Assembly (NCBI RefSeq): GCF_900188425.1
Contig: NZ_FZON01000008.1
Location: 53,154-117,153 of the forward strand
DNA length: 64,000 bases
DNA from: Antarctobacter heliothermus
GTDB lineage: Bacteria; Pseudomonadota; Alphaproteobacteria; Rhodobacterales; Rhodobacteraceae
Direction of reading: 5' to 3'
Each line of letters opens with the position of its first letter. Positions within the stretch are counted from its first letter, which is position 1. The notes under the pieces are model-generated. The model was not told where the DNA came from, did not search any database, and saw only the letters and a list, made by a program, of their open reading frames with translations. Of this stretch, positions 27,302 to 36,764 are shown piece by piece. The translations under genes were made by a program, and so were the position numbers.

Positions 27302-28084
27302 ATGAACCAGCACAGACGCGCAGGCGACGGCACCGTGGGCAAGGCGCTTGAGGTGTTGGAGCAGGTGGCCGGGTTTGACCGTCCCGTCCGGTTCGGCGAG
27401 GTGCTGGAAGCATCGAGTCACCCAAAGGCGACGCTATACCGACTGCTACAAACGCTCGTGAATCAGGGGATGCTGCGCTACGACGACGCCTCGCAGACCT
27501 ATGCGCCGGGGCTGCGGCTGGTTCGGTTGGCGCATACTGCCTGGCGGCAAAGCTCACTGGCACCCGTCGCGCGGCCGTATCTGGACGCCCTGTCACTGGA
27601 GGTGGGGGAGACGATCCACTTGGCGCAGTTGGACGAGGGTCAGGTGCTGTATGTCGACAAACGCAACGCCGTGCGCCCGATCGAGATGTTTTCCGCAGCG
27701 GGCAAGGTGGGGCCTGGCTATTGCACCGGGGTCGGCAAGGCGATGATCGCCCATTTGCCAGAGGCAGAGCGGGACACCGCGATTGCGCGGCAGTCCTTTT
27801 ATCGCCACACGCCTGCGACGCTGACCGATGCCGCCGCGTTCCGCGCGGAACTGGATGCCATCCGCGCCGAAGGCATCGCCTATGACCGCGAAGAGCATGA
27901 GCCGGGCATCATCTGTATTGCCGCTCCGATCCTGTCGGGCGCGGGGCGGGTGATCGGCGCGCTGTCGATCACCAACTCGACACAACGCAATTCACTGGAG
28001 GGGTTGGCCGCTTTCCGGCCCGCTCTTCTGAAAACGGCCGAAGAGATTTCCGAGGCTGCCAGCACCTGGCAGTTTCCGGGTTAA
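27302..28084 (+). CDS. IclR-family transcriptional regulator of the galactoside regulon
   Basis: 260 residues. N-terminal winged HTH: TVGKALEVLEQVAGFDRPVRFGEVLEASSHPKATLYRLL with recognition helix near residue 40; C-terminal effector (GAF-like) domain from about 85: LDALSLEVGETIHLAQLDEGQVLYVDKR, GPGYCTGVGKAMIAHLP, YDREEHEPGIICIAAPI. It is divergent from the binding-protein operon and followed after 16 bases by the importer ATPase. The likely ligand is a galactose-pathway intermediate such as galactonate or KDGal, by analogy; not shown by the sequence. GGGGAGGA upstream supports the start. Confidence 0.92.
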   Translation: MNQHRRAGDGTVGKALEVLEQVAGFDRPVRFGEVLEASSHPKATLYRLLQTLVNQGMLRYDDASQTYAPGLRLVRLAHTAWRQSSLAPVARPYLDALSLEVGETIHLAQLDEGQVLYVDKRNAVRPIEMFSAAGKVGPGYCTGVGKAMIAHLPEAERDTAIARQSFYRHTPATLTDAAAFRAELDAIRAEGIAYDREEHEPGIICIAAPILSGAGRVIGALSITNSTQRNSLEGLAAFRPALLKTAEEISEAASTWQFPG

Positions 28085-28100
28085 CGGGGGAGGAGCGCCC

Positions 28101-29159
28101 ATGTCCGGTGTCACGCTGACGGACGTCGTCAAGAAATACGGGGAGACGCAGGTCATCCACGAGGTGTCGCTAGGGATCGACGAGGGGGAGTTCTGCGTCT
28201 TTGTCGGCCCGTCAGGCTGTGGCAAGTCGACATTGCTGCGGATGATTGCCGGTCTCGAAGAGACGACCGACGGCAAGATCGAGATCGGCGCGCGCGATGT
28301 GACCCGCGCCGAACCGGCAGAGCGCGGCGTGGCGATGGTGTTCCAGACCTACGCCCTGTATCCGCATATGTCGGTCGAGGAAAACATGGGTTTCGGCCTG
28401 CGGATGAACGGCCACCCAAAGGCCGAGATCAAAGCAAAGGTCTCTGAGGCGTCGCGCATCCTGAAACTGGACGACTACCTGAAGCGCAAGCCCAAGGCGC
28501 TGTCGGGCGGCCAGCGCCAGCGGGTCGCCATCGGGCGCGCCATTGTGCGCGGGCCAGAGGTGTTCCTTTTTGATGAACCGCTGTCGAACCTTGATGCAGA
28601 ATTGCGCGTCGACATGCGGGTGGAAATCGCCCGCCTGCACAAGGAAATCGGCGCGACGATGATTTATGTCACCCATGATCAAGTCGAGGCGATGACCCTT
28701 GCGGACAAGATCGTGGTGTTGCGCGCAGGCCGGATTGAACAGGTCGGCGCACCGATGCATCTGTACAAAGACCCTGACAACCGCTTTGTCGCCGGGTTTA
28801 TCGGCTCTCCCAGCATGAACTTTCTTGCCGGTACAGTGACCGGCGGCGTGGTGAAGGTTCCTGCGCTGGGGGGCCGCGAGGTGCCTGCAAGTGTTGACCT
28901 GCCTGCCGAAGGCAGCTCGGTGCTGGTGGGGGCGCGCCCGCAAAACATGAATGTCGTCGAAGGCGGCGGGCTGACGCTGGACATCCGTGAACGGCTGGGC
29001 GGCGTGGCTTATGATCACATACTGACGCCGGATGGCGGCAAGATGATCGTCGAAACCCGTGGTGACGAGGAACTCCCCGAAAGCAGCGCGGTCGATGTGA
29101 CCTTTGACCCTGCAGATGCATTGTTCTTTGACGGCACGACAGAGGCCCGTTTGCGGTAA
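28101..29159 (+). CDS. Carbohydrate ABC transporter ATP-binding protein, UgpC/MalK type
   Basis: 352 residues. Walker A GPSGCGKST near residue 37, Q-loop VFQTYALYPHMSVEEN, signature LSGGQRQRVAIGRA, Walker B VFLFDEPLSNLD, switch His VTHDQVEAMTLA, and the C-terminal regulatory OB-like domain from about 235. It completes the importer whose permeases and binding protein are on the divergent operon; no other ATPase is nearby. Co-transcribed with iclR, so importer energisation is under the same control. Confidence 0.93.
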   Translation: MSGVTLTDVVKKYGETQVIHEVSLGIDEGEFCVFVGPSGCGKSTLLRMIAGLEETTDGKIEIGARDVTRAEPAERGVAMVFQTYALYPHMSVEENMGFGLRMNGHPKAEIKAKVSEASRILKLDDYLKRKPKALSGGQRQRVAIGRAIVRGPEVFLFDEPLSNLDAELRVDMRVEIARLHKEIGATMIYVTHDQVEAMTLADKIVVLRAGRIEQVGAPMHLYKDPDNRFVAGFIGSPSMNFLAGTVTGGVVKVPALGGREVPASVDLPAEGSSVLVGARPQNMNVVEGGGLTLDIRERLGGVAYDHILTPDGGKMIVETRGDEELPESSAVDVTFDPADALFFDGTTEARLR

Positions 29160-29229
29160 CGCCTTCGGCTTGACATCCCTCCTTGTCGCTGCGCGCAATC
29201 CCCACCTAGGAAAATGAGGAGGGGTTTTC

Positions 29230-29994
29230 ATGTCGGATCTGTTTTCGCTGAACGGTCGGCGCGCGCTGATCACCGGATCGTCACAGGGCATCGGGCTGGC
29301 ACTGGCACGCGGGCTGGCTCAGGCGGGGGCCGAGGTTGTGCTGAACGGGCGCGACACGGCCAAGCTGTCCGCCGCTGCCGAAACCCTGCGGGATGAGGGC
29401 GCAACCGTGTTTGAACTGGCGTTCGACGCCACCGATCACGCGGGCGTGCGCGCCGCCGTTGATGGGTTTGAGGCGGAACATGGTGCCATCGACATCCTTG
29501 TGAACAACGCCGGGATGCAGCATCGCACCCCTTTGGAGGATTTCCCGGCAGAGATGTTCGAAAAGCTGCTGCAAACCAATGTGGCCAGCGTCTTTCACGT
29601 CGGGCAGGCCTGCGCCCGGCACATGATCGAACGAGGACGCGGCAAGATCATCAATATCGCCTCCGTTCAAACCGCGCTCGCCCGTCCCGGCATTGCGCCC
29701 TACACCACGACCAAGGGCGCGGTGGGCAACCTGACCAAAGGCATGGCAACGGATTGGGCGCGGCACGGGTTGCAGTGCAACGCCATCGCCCCCGGCTATT
29801 TCGACACGCCGTTGAACAAGGCGCTGGTGGACGACCCCGAGTTCTCTGCATGGCTGGAGAAACGCACTCCGGCAGGCCGGTGGGGCAATGTTGAGGAACT
29901 GGTGGGCGCCTGTATTTTCCTGTCGTCCGACGCGTCCAGTTTTGTGAACGGCCACACGCTGTATGTGGACGGGGGGATCACGGCCTCGCTGTGA
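29230..29994 (+). CDS. SDR-family oxidoreductase, gluconate 5-dehydrogenase-like
   Basis: 254-residue classical short-chain dehydrogenase. Cofactor loop TGSSQGIGLALARG, NNAG motif, catalytic Ser in IINIASVQ, Tyr and Lys in PYTTTKGAV, and PGYFDTPLN. Closest style is gluconate 5-dehydrogenase. In this regulon a galactose 1-dehydrogenase is required for the De Ley-Doudoroff route and none other is present, so it may oxidise galactose or a related aldonate; this is inference. Separated from the ATPase by 70 bases, with GGAGGGG upstream of the ATG. Convergent with arsH. Confidence 0.85.
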   Translation: MSDLFSLNGRRALITGSSQGIGLALARGLAQAGAEVVLNGRDTAKLSAAAETLRDEGATVFELAFDATDHAGVRAAVDGFEAEHGAIDILVNNAGMQHRTPLEDFPAEMFEKLLQTNVASVFHVGQACARHMIERGRGKIINIASVQTALARPGIAPYTTTKGAVGNLTKGMATDWARHGLQCNAIAPGYFDTPLNKALVDDPEFSAWLEKRTPAGRWGNVEELVGACIFLSSDASSFVNGHTLYVDGGITASL

Positions 29995-30006
29995 CCCTTG
30001 CCCCGA

Positions 30007-30726
30007 TCAGGTGCCGACGGCCTTGGCCTGATTGACCCGCTTTGATAGCTCCGCGCGGCTTTCGACCCGTTCCGAATAGCGGTCAACCAGAGGATCGCGG
30101 ATGTCGCGCGTGAGCAGGGTGAACTTGACCAGCTCCTCCATCACGTCGACGATCCGGTTGTAAAACGGAGAAGGCGTCATGCGACCCGCATCGTCAAACT
30201 CATCCCAGGCCCGCGCAATCGACGATTGGTTGGGGATGGTCAGCAGCCGCATCCAGCGGCCAAGGATGCGCAACTGATTGACGGTATTGAAACTTTGGCT
30301 ACCGCCGCAAACCTGCATCACGGCCAGCGTCTTGCCCTGCGTCGGACGCACCCCGCCCAGCGACAGCGGAATCCAGTCGATCTGCGATTTCATCAGCCCG
30401 GTCATGGCCCCGTGCCGTTCGGGCGAGGACCAGACCATACCCTCGGACCATGTCACCAGATCACGCAGCTCCGCCACCTTTGGGTGATCCGGCTCTGCGG
30501 TATCGACCTGAGGCAGGCCGCGCGGATCAAAAACGCGCACTTCGGCACCGAACCGCGTCAGGATGCGGGCGGCCTCTTCGGCGCTGAGGCGGGCAAAGCT
30601 GCGCTCGCGCAGCGACCCGTACAGGATCAGGATTCGCGGCGCATGAGTGCTGGGCGTGGCGGGGAAAAGCGTTTCCGTCGTGATCGGAAGAACGCTGTCT
30701 TCGCGCAGATTGGGGGTATCGGTCAT
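30007..30726 (-). CDS. arsH: ArsH, NADPH-dependent FMN reductase / organoarsenical oxidase
   Basis: 239 residues, flavodoxin-like. [25 protein letters not shown] binds FMN phosphate near residue 32; [21 protein letters not shown] and [21 protein letters not shown] are ArsH-specific blocks. Characterised ArsH proteins oxidise trivalent methylarsenicals or reduce metals and quinones. Last gene of arsR-acr3-arsH, 27 bases after acr3. There is no arsC, so the operon covers arsenite export and organoarsenical detoxification only. Confidence 0.94.
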   Translation of the reverse strand: MTDTPNLREDSVLPITTETLFPATPSTHAPRILILYGSLRERSFARLSAEEAARILTRFGAEVRVFDPRGLPQVDTAEPDHPKVAELRDLVTWSEGMVWSSPERHGAMTGLMKSQIDWIPLSLGGVRPTQGKTLAVMQVCGGSQSFNTVNQLRILGRWMRLLTIPNQSSIARAWDEFDDAGRMTPSPFYNRIVDVMEELVKFTLLTRDIRDPLVDRYSERVESRAELSKRVNQAKAVGT

Positions 30727-30753
30727 GATCGGCGGTCCGGGAGTTTGATTGGT

Positions 30754-31787
<1,034 letters not shown>

Positions 31788-31791
<4 letters not shown>

Positions 31792-32150
31792 AGGTCAGGC
31801 TCCGTGGGGTTGGGCATGGGTGGCGCGCAGGTGATCTGGTCAAGGAGAGGCTGGCACAGGTCGGCGCGCCCGCCGCAACATTCCTCCATCAGAAAGGACA
31901 GTAGTCCGTGCATCGCATCCATATTGGCGAAATACCGGACAGATCGGCCTTCACGCAGAGACGTGACAAGACCAGCGCCGGACAGGATGCTAAGGTTGTT
32001 GGACAAGGTATTTGGCCGGATCTTCAGCGTTTCGGCAATCTGACCAGCCGATACGCCGCTGGCCCCGGCGCGGATCAACAAACGAAACACGTCAATCCGA
32101 ATGTCATGCGCAAGCGCGGAGAGGGTCGAGATGGCACCTATCTTTTCCAT
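31788..32150 (-). CDS. arsR: ArsR-family arsenic-responsive repressor
   Basis: 120 residues. Winged [33 protein letters not shown] with DNA helix near residue 45; C-terminal cysteines ECC near 89-90, LC near 98 and TC near 107 resemble the As(III)-binding cluster of the proteobacterial CCG-type ArsR (CCGG..). First gene of the ars operon and translationally coupled to acr3. No Shine-Dalgarno is visible and the ATG lies inside a palindrome, so the mRNA may be leaderless or start very close to the ATG. Confidence 0.9.
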
Positions 32151-32168
32151 ATTTCATGTATATTGGAA
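32145..32168 (-). promoter_or_regulatory. Palindrome overlapping the arsR start, probable ArsR operator
   Basis: Half-sites TTCCATAT (32145-32152) and ATATTGGAA (32160-32168) form an imperfect dyad in an AT-rich pocket within otherwise GC-rich DNA. It includes the arsR ATG and the bases just upstream, where an ArsR dimer would block transcription start. Confidence 0.5.
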
Positions 32169-32241
32169 ATGACGGTGCTGGCAAGACCTGTCTTTCTATG
32201 ACGTCGCACCAGACAAGCAGGCAGCCGCACCCTCAATGCCG

Positions 32242-32886
32242 TCAAGCATCGTGCGGAATCCCGAACAATAGCAGATATTTATCAATCGCCTTGGCGATCG
32301 GTTCTTCGGGGTATTCCGGGCCAGGCATACAGTAGATGTGCTGGCGGATACCGATGTAGACGATGCCACCGTGCAGGTTCCAGATGTCCTCCATCGTCGG
32401 ACAGACGTCACTCTGAGCCAGCGACGCAGTTTCATCCAGCAGCGGGCGAAAGATGACATCGCCCAGATGTTTGAGGTACCTGTGGTTCAGGTCTGCCCCG
32501 GCGAGCCCTGAAAACATGAAGATGCGCATCCAGTGCCGTTCAAAGATCAGGGCGCTGTATTCCTGGTAGAATGCCAACAGCCGTGCGCGCAATGGCACAC
32601 TGCGATCGGTCAACCGTTCGGGCCAGTCTGCCGACAGACGCCCCAGATAGACCTTTTCATAGACCGCCTCCAGCAAGTCATCCTTGGTCGCAAAGTAGTT
32701 GAACAACAGCGACTGGGTGACACCCAGCCGTTTCGCCAGATCCCTGGTCTTACCGCTCAACCCGACCTCGGCGAAAAAGCGGACCGCTTCGTCAATGATC
32801 TGCTGACGCCGCTCTTTGGGGGGCAACCTGCGTCGGCTGGATCCCTCGTTCGTAGTTTTCTCAGACTTGTCGATCTGTTCGCTCAT
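32242..32886 (-). CDS. TetR-family regulator of the molybdenum hydroxylase/TRAP cluster
   Basis: 214 residues. N-terminal HTH: QIIDEAVRFFAEVGLSGKTRDLAKRLGVTQSLLFNYFATKDDLLEAVYEKV, recognition helix near residue 55. C-terminal ligand domain is unassigned, with MEDIWNLHGGIVYIGIRQHIYCMPGP near 175. The start at 32886 is chosen because the preceding segment MSEQIDKSEKTTNEG reads like a normal N-terminus and the frame further upstream overlaps the divergent oxidoreductase gene. A perfect palindrome in the 129-base divergent gap suits it as operator. The ligand is probably the enzyme's substrate. Confidence 0.88.
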   Translation of the reverse strand: MSEQIDKSEKTTNEGSSRRRLPPKERRQQIIDEAVRFFAEVGLSGKTRDLAKRLGVTQSLLFNYFATKDDLLEAVYEKVYLGRLSADWPERLTDRSVPLRARLLAFYQEYSALIFERHWMRIFMFSGLAGADLNHRYLKHLGDVIFRPLLDETASLAQSDVCPTMEDIWNLHGGIVYIGIRQHIYCMPGPEYPEEPIAKAIDKYLLLFGIPHDA

Positions 32887-32953
32887 CGTGCGCCCCCGCT
32901 TGTTCGATACCCGAAAACTTTTGTCTTGCAACGACTCAGCTTTACAGATCATG

Positions 32954-32972
32954 TGATCAATAAGATTGATCA
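32954..32972. promoter_or_regulatory. Perfect palindrome, probable TetR operator
   Basis: TGATCAAT (32954-32961) and ATTGATCA (32965-32972) form a perfect 8-base inverted repeat with a 3-base spacer, between the TetR gene and coxM. Length and symmetry suit a TetR dimer. It lies 43 bases before the coxM ATG at 33016. Confidence 0.75.
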
Positions 32973-33015
32973 GACGCTCAATAAGGGTGCTGGTCAAGGG
33001 AGAAGGGAGTTGGCC

Positions 33016-33849
33016 ATGAAAGCATCGGCGGGTGGATATGCCCGGGCACAAGACGTGCGCCATGCGTTGGATCTGCTGGCACAATCGGACGGTCAGGGCC
33101 GCATTCTGGCCGGTGGGCAAAGCCTTGTCGCCGCCATGAACATGCGGCTTTCCACCGGGGATATGCTGGTTGATATTTCCCGCATCGCGGAATTGTCGGG
33201 CATCACGGTCGCCGGGGATCGCCTGCGCATCGGCGCGTTGACGCGCCACGTCGAGGTGGGGGGCGACCCACTGGTTGCCGAACATGCGCCGCTGCTGACA
33301 CAGGCCGTGCAGTTCATCGCGCACGCAGCGATCCGAAACCGGGGCACCATTGGCGGCGCGCTGGCCCATGCCGATCCGGCGGCAGAGTTTCCTGCCTGCG
33401 CGCTGGCATTGGGGGCCACGATCCATGTGCAGGGACCGGACGGCAGCCGCGACATCGCGGTTGAGGATTTTTTTGAGGACGTGTTCACCACGGCCATCGA
33501 AGACGGGGAAATACTGACCGCGCTGTCAGTGCCCCTGGCCGAGCCGACTGAGGCGCAGGTGCTGGAAGAGGTTGCCCGCCGGTCCGGCGACTATGCCTTG
33601 GCGGGGGTCTGCCTTGTGCGTCGCGCCTCCGGCCATCGGCTATCGCTCTTTTCCGTGGGGTCGGTGCCGGTTCTGGCCACCGCAACCATGGCCGCGCTCG
33701 ACGCTGGTGATCTGGATGGTGCCGTTGCCGCGTTGGCGACAGAGATCGACCCGCCCTCGGACACACAGGCCAGCGCCGCCTACCGCCGCCACCTTGCAAG
33801 CGTTTTGTTGCGCCGGGCTGTGGCGCGTATCGGAGACCAACGCACATGA
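33016..33849 (+). CDS. Molybdenum hydroxylase FAD-binding subunit (CoxM/XdhB-like)
   Basis: Medium subunit of a three-subunit xanthine oxidase-family enzyme; binds FAD and passes electrons from the iron-sulfur subunit to the acceptor. 277 residues. FAD motifs ILAGGQSLVAAMNMRL near residue 31 and TIGGALAHADPAAEFPA near 113; C-terminal CO-dehydrogenase flavoprotein domain with SGDYALAGVCLVRR. AAGGGAG ends 6 bases before the ATG at 33016; the open frame extending to 32533 overlaps the TetR gene and is not coding. Overlaps coxS by four bases (ATGA). Confidence 0.9.
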   Translation: MKASAGGYARAQDVRHALDLLAQSDGQGRILAGGQSLVAAMNMRLSTGDMLVDISRIAELSGITVAGDRLRIGALTRHVEVGGDPLVAEHAPLLTQAVQFIAHAAIRNRGTIGGALAHADPAAEFPACALALGATIHVQGPDGSRDIAVEDFFEDVFTTAIEDGEILTALSVPLAEPTEAQVLEEVARRSGDYALAGVCLVRRASGHRLSLFSVGSVPVLATATMAALDAGDLDGAVAALATEIDPPSDTQASAAYRRHLASVLLRRAVARIGDQRT

Positions 33850-34346
33850 CCGACATGTTTCGAGACAAGATAGACATCTCTCTGTCCGTGAACGGCGAGC
33901 CGGTCGAGGCCCGCGTTCCGGCAGGTCAGCATCTGATCGACTTCCTGCGTCTGGACCAGAGCCTGACGGGCGCGCACGCCAGCTGTGAGCACGGTGTCTG
34001 CGGCGCTTGTACGATCCGCGTCGACGGGCAGGCCGTGCGCGGCTGCCTGATGCTGGCCGCGCAGGCGGACGGGGCCGATGTCTGGACCATTGAGGGCCTG
34101 ACCGACCGCGCCGAAATCACCGACCTGCAAGACGCCTTTGTTGCCCGAAACGCCCTGCAATGCGGGTTCTGCACCCCCGGAATGTTGGTCGCGGCAGAGG
34201 ATCTGCTATCGCGCAATTCGCAACCCTCACGCGAGGAGATCCGCGAACACCTGTCGGGCAACTACTGCCGCTGCACCGGGTACGAGGCCATCGTGGACGC
34301 TGTCGAACTGGTCGCCCGGTCACGCGCCAAGGGGGGAACGGCATGA
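33846..34346 (+). CDS. Molybdenum hydroxylase 2Fe-2S subunit (CoxS/XdhA-like)
   Basis: Small subunit with two [2Fe-2S] clusters. 166 residues. Plant-type ferredoxin cluster: SCEHGVCGACTIRVDG..RGC near residues 47-68; second helical cluster: CGFCTPGM near 107 and NYCRCTGYEAIVDAV near 140. All eight cysteines are present. Start and stop overlap both neighbours as ATGA, so the three subunits are translated in a coupled way. Confidence 0.94.
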   Translation: MTDMFRDKIDISLSVNGEPVEARVPAGQHLIDFLRLDQSLTGAHASCEHGVCGACTIRVDGQAVRGCLMLAAQADGADVWTIEGLTDRAEITDLQDAFVARNALQCGFCTPGMLVAAEDLLSRNSQPSREEIREHLSGNYCRCTGYEAIVDAVELVARSRAKGGTA

Positions 34347-36724
34347 CCATCAATTTCGGAAATCCCGACCGGCCCAATTCCTACATTGGCAAGACGGTCC
34401 CGCGCCCCAACGCGGGCAAGCTGGTGCAAGGGCGCGGGCGCTATGTCGATGACATCGTGCTGCCGCGCATGGCGCATGTCGTTTTCGTCCGCTCGCAGCT
34501 GGCCCATGCCCGCATCGTGTCCATCGACACAGAAGAGGCGCGCGCCGTCAAAGGTGTGCTGCGGATCTTTACCGGGCCCGATCTGGCAGAGGTCTGCACG
34601 CCGTGGGTGGCCGTTCTGGAACACCTCAAGGGGCTGAAATCACCGCCGGAACACCCGATGGCGATAGACCGCGCCGTCTGGGTCGGTGAGCCTGTGGTGG
34701 CCGTGGTCGCCACGACGCGCGCCGCCGCCGAAGACGCCGCCGCGCTGGTTGACGTCGACTATGATCCGCTGCCCGTTGTCACCGACACCATGACCGCGCT
34801 GGACACGGACACACCCGTCATCCACCCCGAACTGGGCGATAACCTTGCCTTTCGTCGCCTGCACGAAGAAGGCACCGTCGATGATGCCATGGCAGGCGCG
34901 CACAAGGTCATCACCACCCGGTTCCGCACCGCGCGCCACACCGGCGTCACGCTGGAACCGCGCTCTATCCTGGTGGACTGGAACCCCGCCGAAGGGCAGA
35001 TGACCGCCTATCACGCCACGCAGGCGCCGCACATGATGCAGACCGTGCTGGCCACGCACCTGGACATCCCCGAAGGTCGCGTTCGCGTGATCTGCGGCGA
35101 TGTCGGCGGGTCGTATGGCATCAAGGTTCATGTCTACCCCGACGAGGTCGCCACCGCCGCCATCGCCAAGATCATGTCCCGGCCCGTCAAGTTCATCGCC
35201 GATAGGCTGGAAAGTTTTACCACCGACATCCACGCCCGTGACCATGAGATCGAGGCCAGCATCGCCGTCGACGCAGGGGGCAAGATCCTTGCCATCGACG
35301 TGGACGACTGGACCGGCATCGGCCCCTATTCGGTCTATCCCCGCACCTCTGCCATCGAGGGCAACCAGGTCGTGAACCTTTGCGGCGGCCCCTATGATTT
35401 CGCCAACTACCGGGCGCGGACGTCAGTGGTGTTTCAGAACAAGACGCCGACATGTCAGTATCGCGCCGTCGGCCATCCCATCGCCGTCGCGATCACAGAG
35501 GGGCTGGTGGACATGGCCGCCGCTGCCATTGGCATGGACCCGGTCGAGATCCGCCGCCGCAACATGTTTGCCGACGACGCCTATCCGGTGACCTCACCCG
35601 CCAAGATGCGGTTCGAGGGGCTGTCGCATCACGCCTCGATGGACAAGCTGATGGAGTTGATGGACTACGACGCCCTGCGCGCCGATCAGGCAGAGGCCCG
35701 CAAGCGTGGCAAACATCGCGGCATCGGCATCGCGTCCTTTATCGAACTGACCAACCCGTCGCCGTTTATGTACGGCATCGGCGGCGCGCGCATTTCGGCG
35801 CAGGACGGGTGCACCGTCCGCATGGACCCGGACGGATCGGTTGTGGCGCTGTCGGGTGTGACCGAACAGGGTCAGGGCACTGAGGCGATGCTCAGCCAGA
35901 TCGTCGCCGAAAGCGTCGGCATCACCCCGGACAAGGTGCGCATCATCACCGGCGACACCCAGGTTACGCCTTATGGTGGCGGCACCTGGGCGTCCCGTGG
36001 CGCAGGCATCGGCGGTGAGGCGGCGCTGAAGGCCGGGCGCGCGCTGCGCGAGTCGATCCTTGAGGTGGCCGCTGCCATGTTGCAGGCCGATCAGGGCGCG
36101 TTGGACATCCGCGACGGCGAGATTGTCGATGCGGACAGCGGCGTGGCGCGGATGCCGCTTCATGAGCTGGGGCGCATCGTCTATTTCCGTGGCGACACGC
36201 TGCCCAAGGGGCTGCCCCGCGAACTGGTACAGACGCGGCACTACATCACGATGGATTACCCCTTTGCCTTCACCAACGGCGTGCAGGCCAGCTATCTGGA
36301 GGTCGATACCGACACCGGCGTCGTCACCTTGCTGAAACACTGGTGCGTCGAGGATTGCGGGCGGATCATCAATCCGCAACTGGTGGACGAACAGATCCGG
36401 GGCGGCATCGTACAGGGTCTGGGCGGCGCGCTGTTCGAGGAAATCCACTATGACGAAGAGGGGCAGTTGCTGAACGGCTCGATGGCCGACTACCTCGTGC
36501 CCATGGCGGCGGAAATGCCGGACATGATCATCGGCCACGTCGAAACGCCCACCAAGGAAAGCGAACTGGGGGCCAAGGGCGCCGGAGAGGCGGGCACCGC
36601 AGGCGCGCCCGCCGCCGTCATGAACGCAATCAACGACGCGCTGCGGCCTTTGGGTGCGCAGGTCACGGAAATGCCATTTACGCCCGAACGCATTCTGCGC
36701 GCGCTGGGTACGATCACCGACTGA
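34343..36724 (+). CDS. Molybdopterin-binding large subunit of a xanthine oxidase-family hydroxylase (CoxL-like)
   Basis: Catalytic subunit, 793 residues. Mo-cofactor motifs: ATQAPHMMQTVLATHLDIPEG, GDVGGSYGIKVHVYPDE, GVTEQGQGTEAMLSQIVAE and the near-C-terminal GAKGAGEAGTAGAPAAVMNA with the conserved catalytic Glu. The active-site loop reads TCQYRAVGHPIA; it lacks the Cys-Ser-Phe-Arg of true CO dehydrogenase and differs from the usual AYRGAGRP, so the substrate is an unknown aldehyde, N-heterocycle or aromatic. No XdhC/CoxD/CoxG maturation gene is adjacent. Followed by a TRAP importer that likely supplies the substrate. Confidence 0.9.
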   Translation: MTINFGNPDRPNSYIGKTVPRPNAGKLVQGRGRYVDDIVLPRMAHVVFVRSQLAHARIVSIDTEEARAVKGVLRIFTGPDLAEVCTPWVAVLEHLKGLKSPPEHPMAIDRAVWVGEPVVAVVATTRAAAEDAAALVDVDYDPLPVVTDTMTALDTDTPVIHPELGDNLAFRRLHEEGTVDDAMAGAHKVITTRFRTARHTGVTLEPRSILVDWNPAEGQMTAYHATQAPHMMQTVLATHLDIPEGRVRVICGDVGGSYGIKVHVYPDEVATAAIAKIMSRPVKFIADRLESFTTDIHARDHEIEASIAVDAGGKILAIDVDDWTGIGPYSVYPRTSAIEGNQVVNLCGGPYDFANYRARTSVVFQNKTPTCQYRAVGHPIAVAITEGLVDMAAAAIGMDPVEIRRRNMFADDAYPVTSPAKMRFEGLSHHASMDKLMELMDYDALRADQAEARKRGKHRGIGIASFIELTNPSPFMYGIGGARISAQDGCTVRMDPDGSVVALSGVTEQGQGTEAMLSQIVAESVGITPDKVRIITGDTQVTPYGGGTWASRGAGIGGEAALKAGRALRESILEVAAAMLQADQGALDIRDGEIVDADSGVARMPLHELGRIVYFRGDTLPKGLPRELVQTRHYITMDYPFAFTNGVQASYLEVDTDTGVVTLLKHWCVEDCGRIINPQLVDEQIRGGIVQGLGGALFEEIHYDEEGQLLNGSMADYLVPMAAEMPDMIIGHVETPTKESELGAKGAGEAGTAGAPAAVMNAINDALRPLGAQVTEMPFTPERILRALGTITD

Positions 36725-36730
36725 AAACAA

Positions 36731-36746
36731 TGGGGCAAACGCCCCA
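36731..36746 (+). other. Hairpin between coxL and dctP genes
   Basis: TGGGGC (36731-36736) pairs with GCCCCA (36741-36746) around an AAAC tetraloop, just after the stop codon and before the dctP ribosome site (AGGGAGGA). There is no T tract, so it is more likely an mRNA processing or stabilising stem than a terminator. Confidence 0.5.
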
Positions 36747-36764
36747 ATCCTAGGGAGGAACGAA

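Noticed and set aside
34343..36724. Carbon monoxide dehydrogenase (CoxL form I)
   Set aside because: The diagnostic active-site loop with Cys-Ser-Phe-Arg is absent and no cox accessory genes are present; only the general xanthine oxidase-family call is justified.
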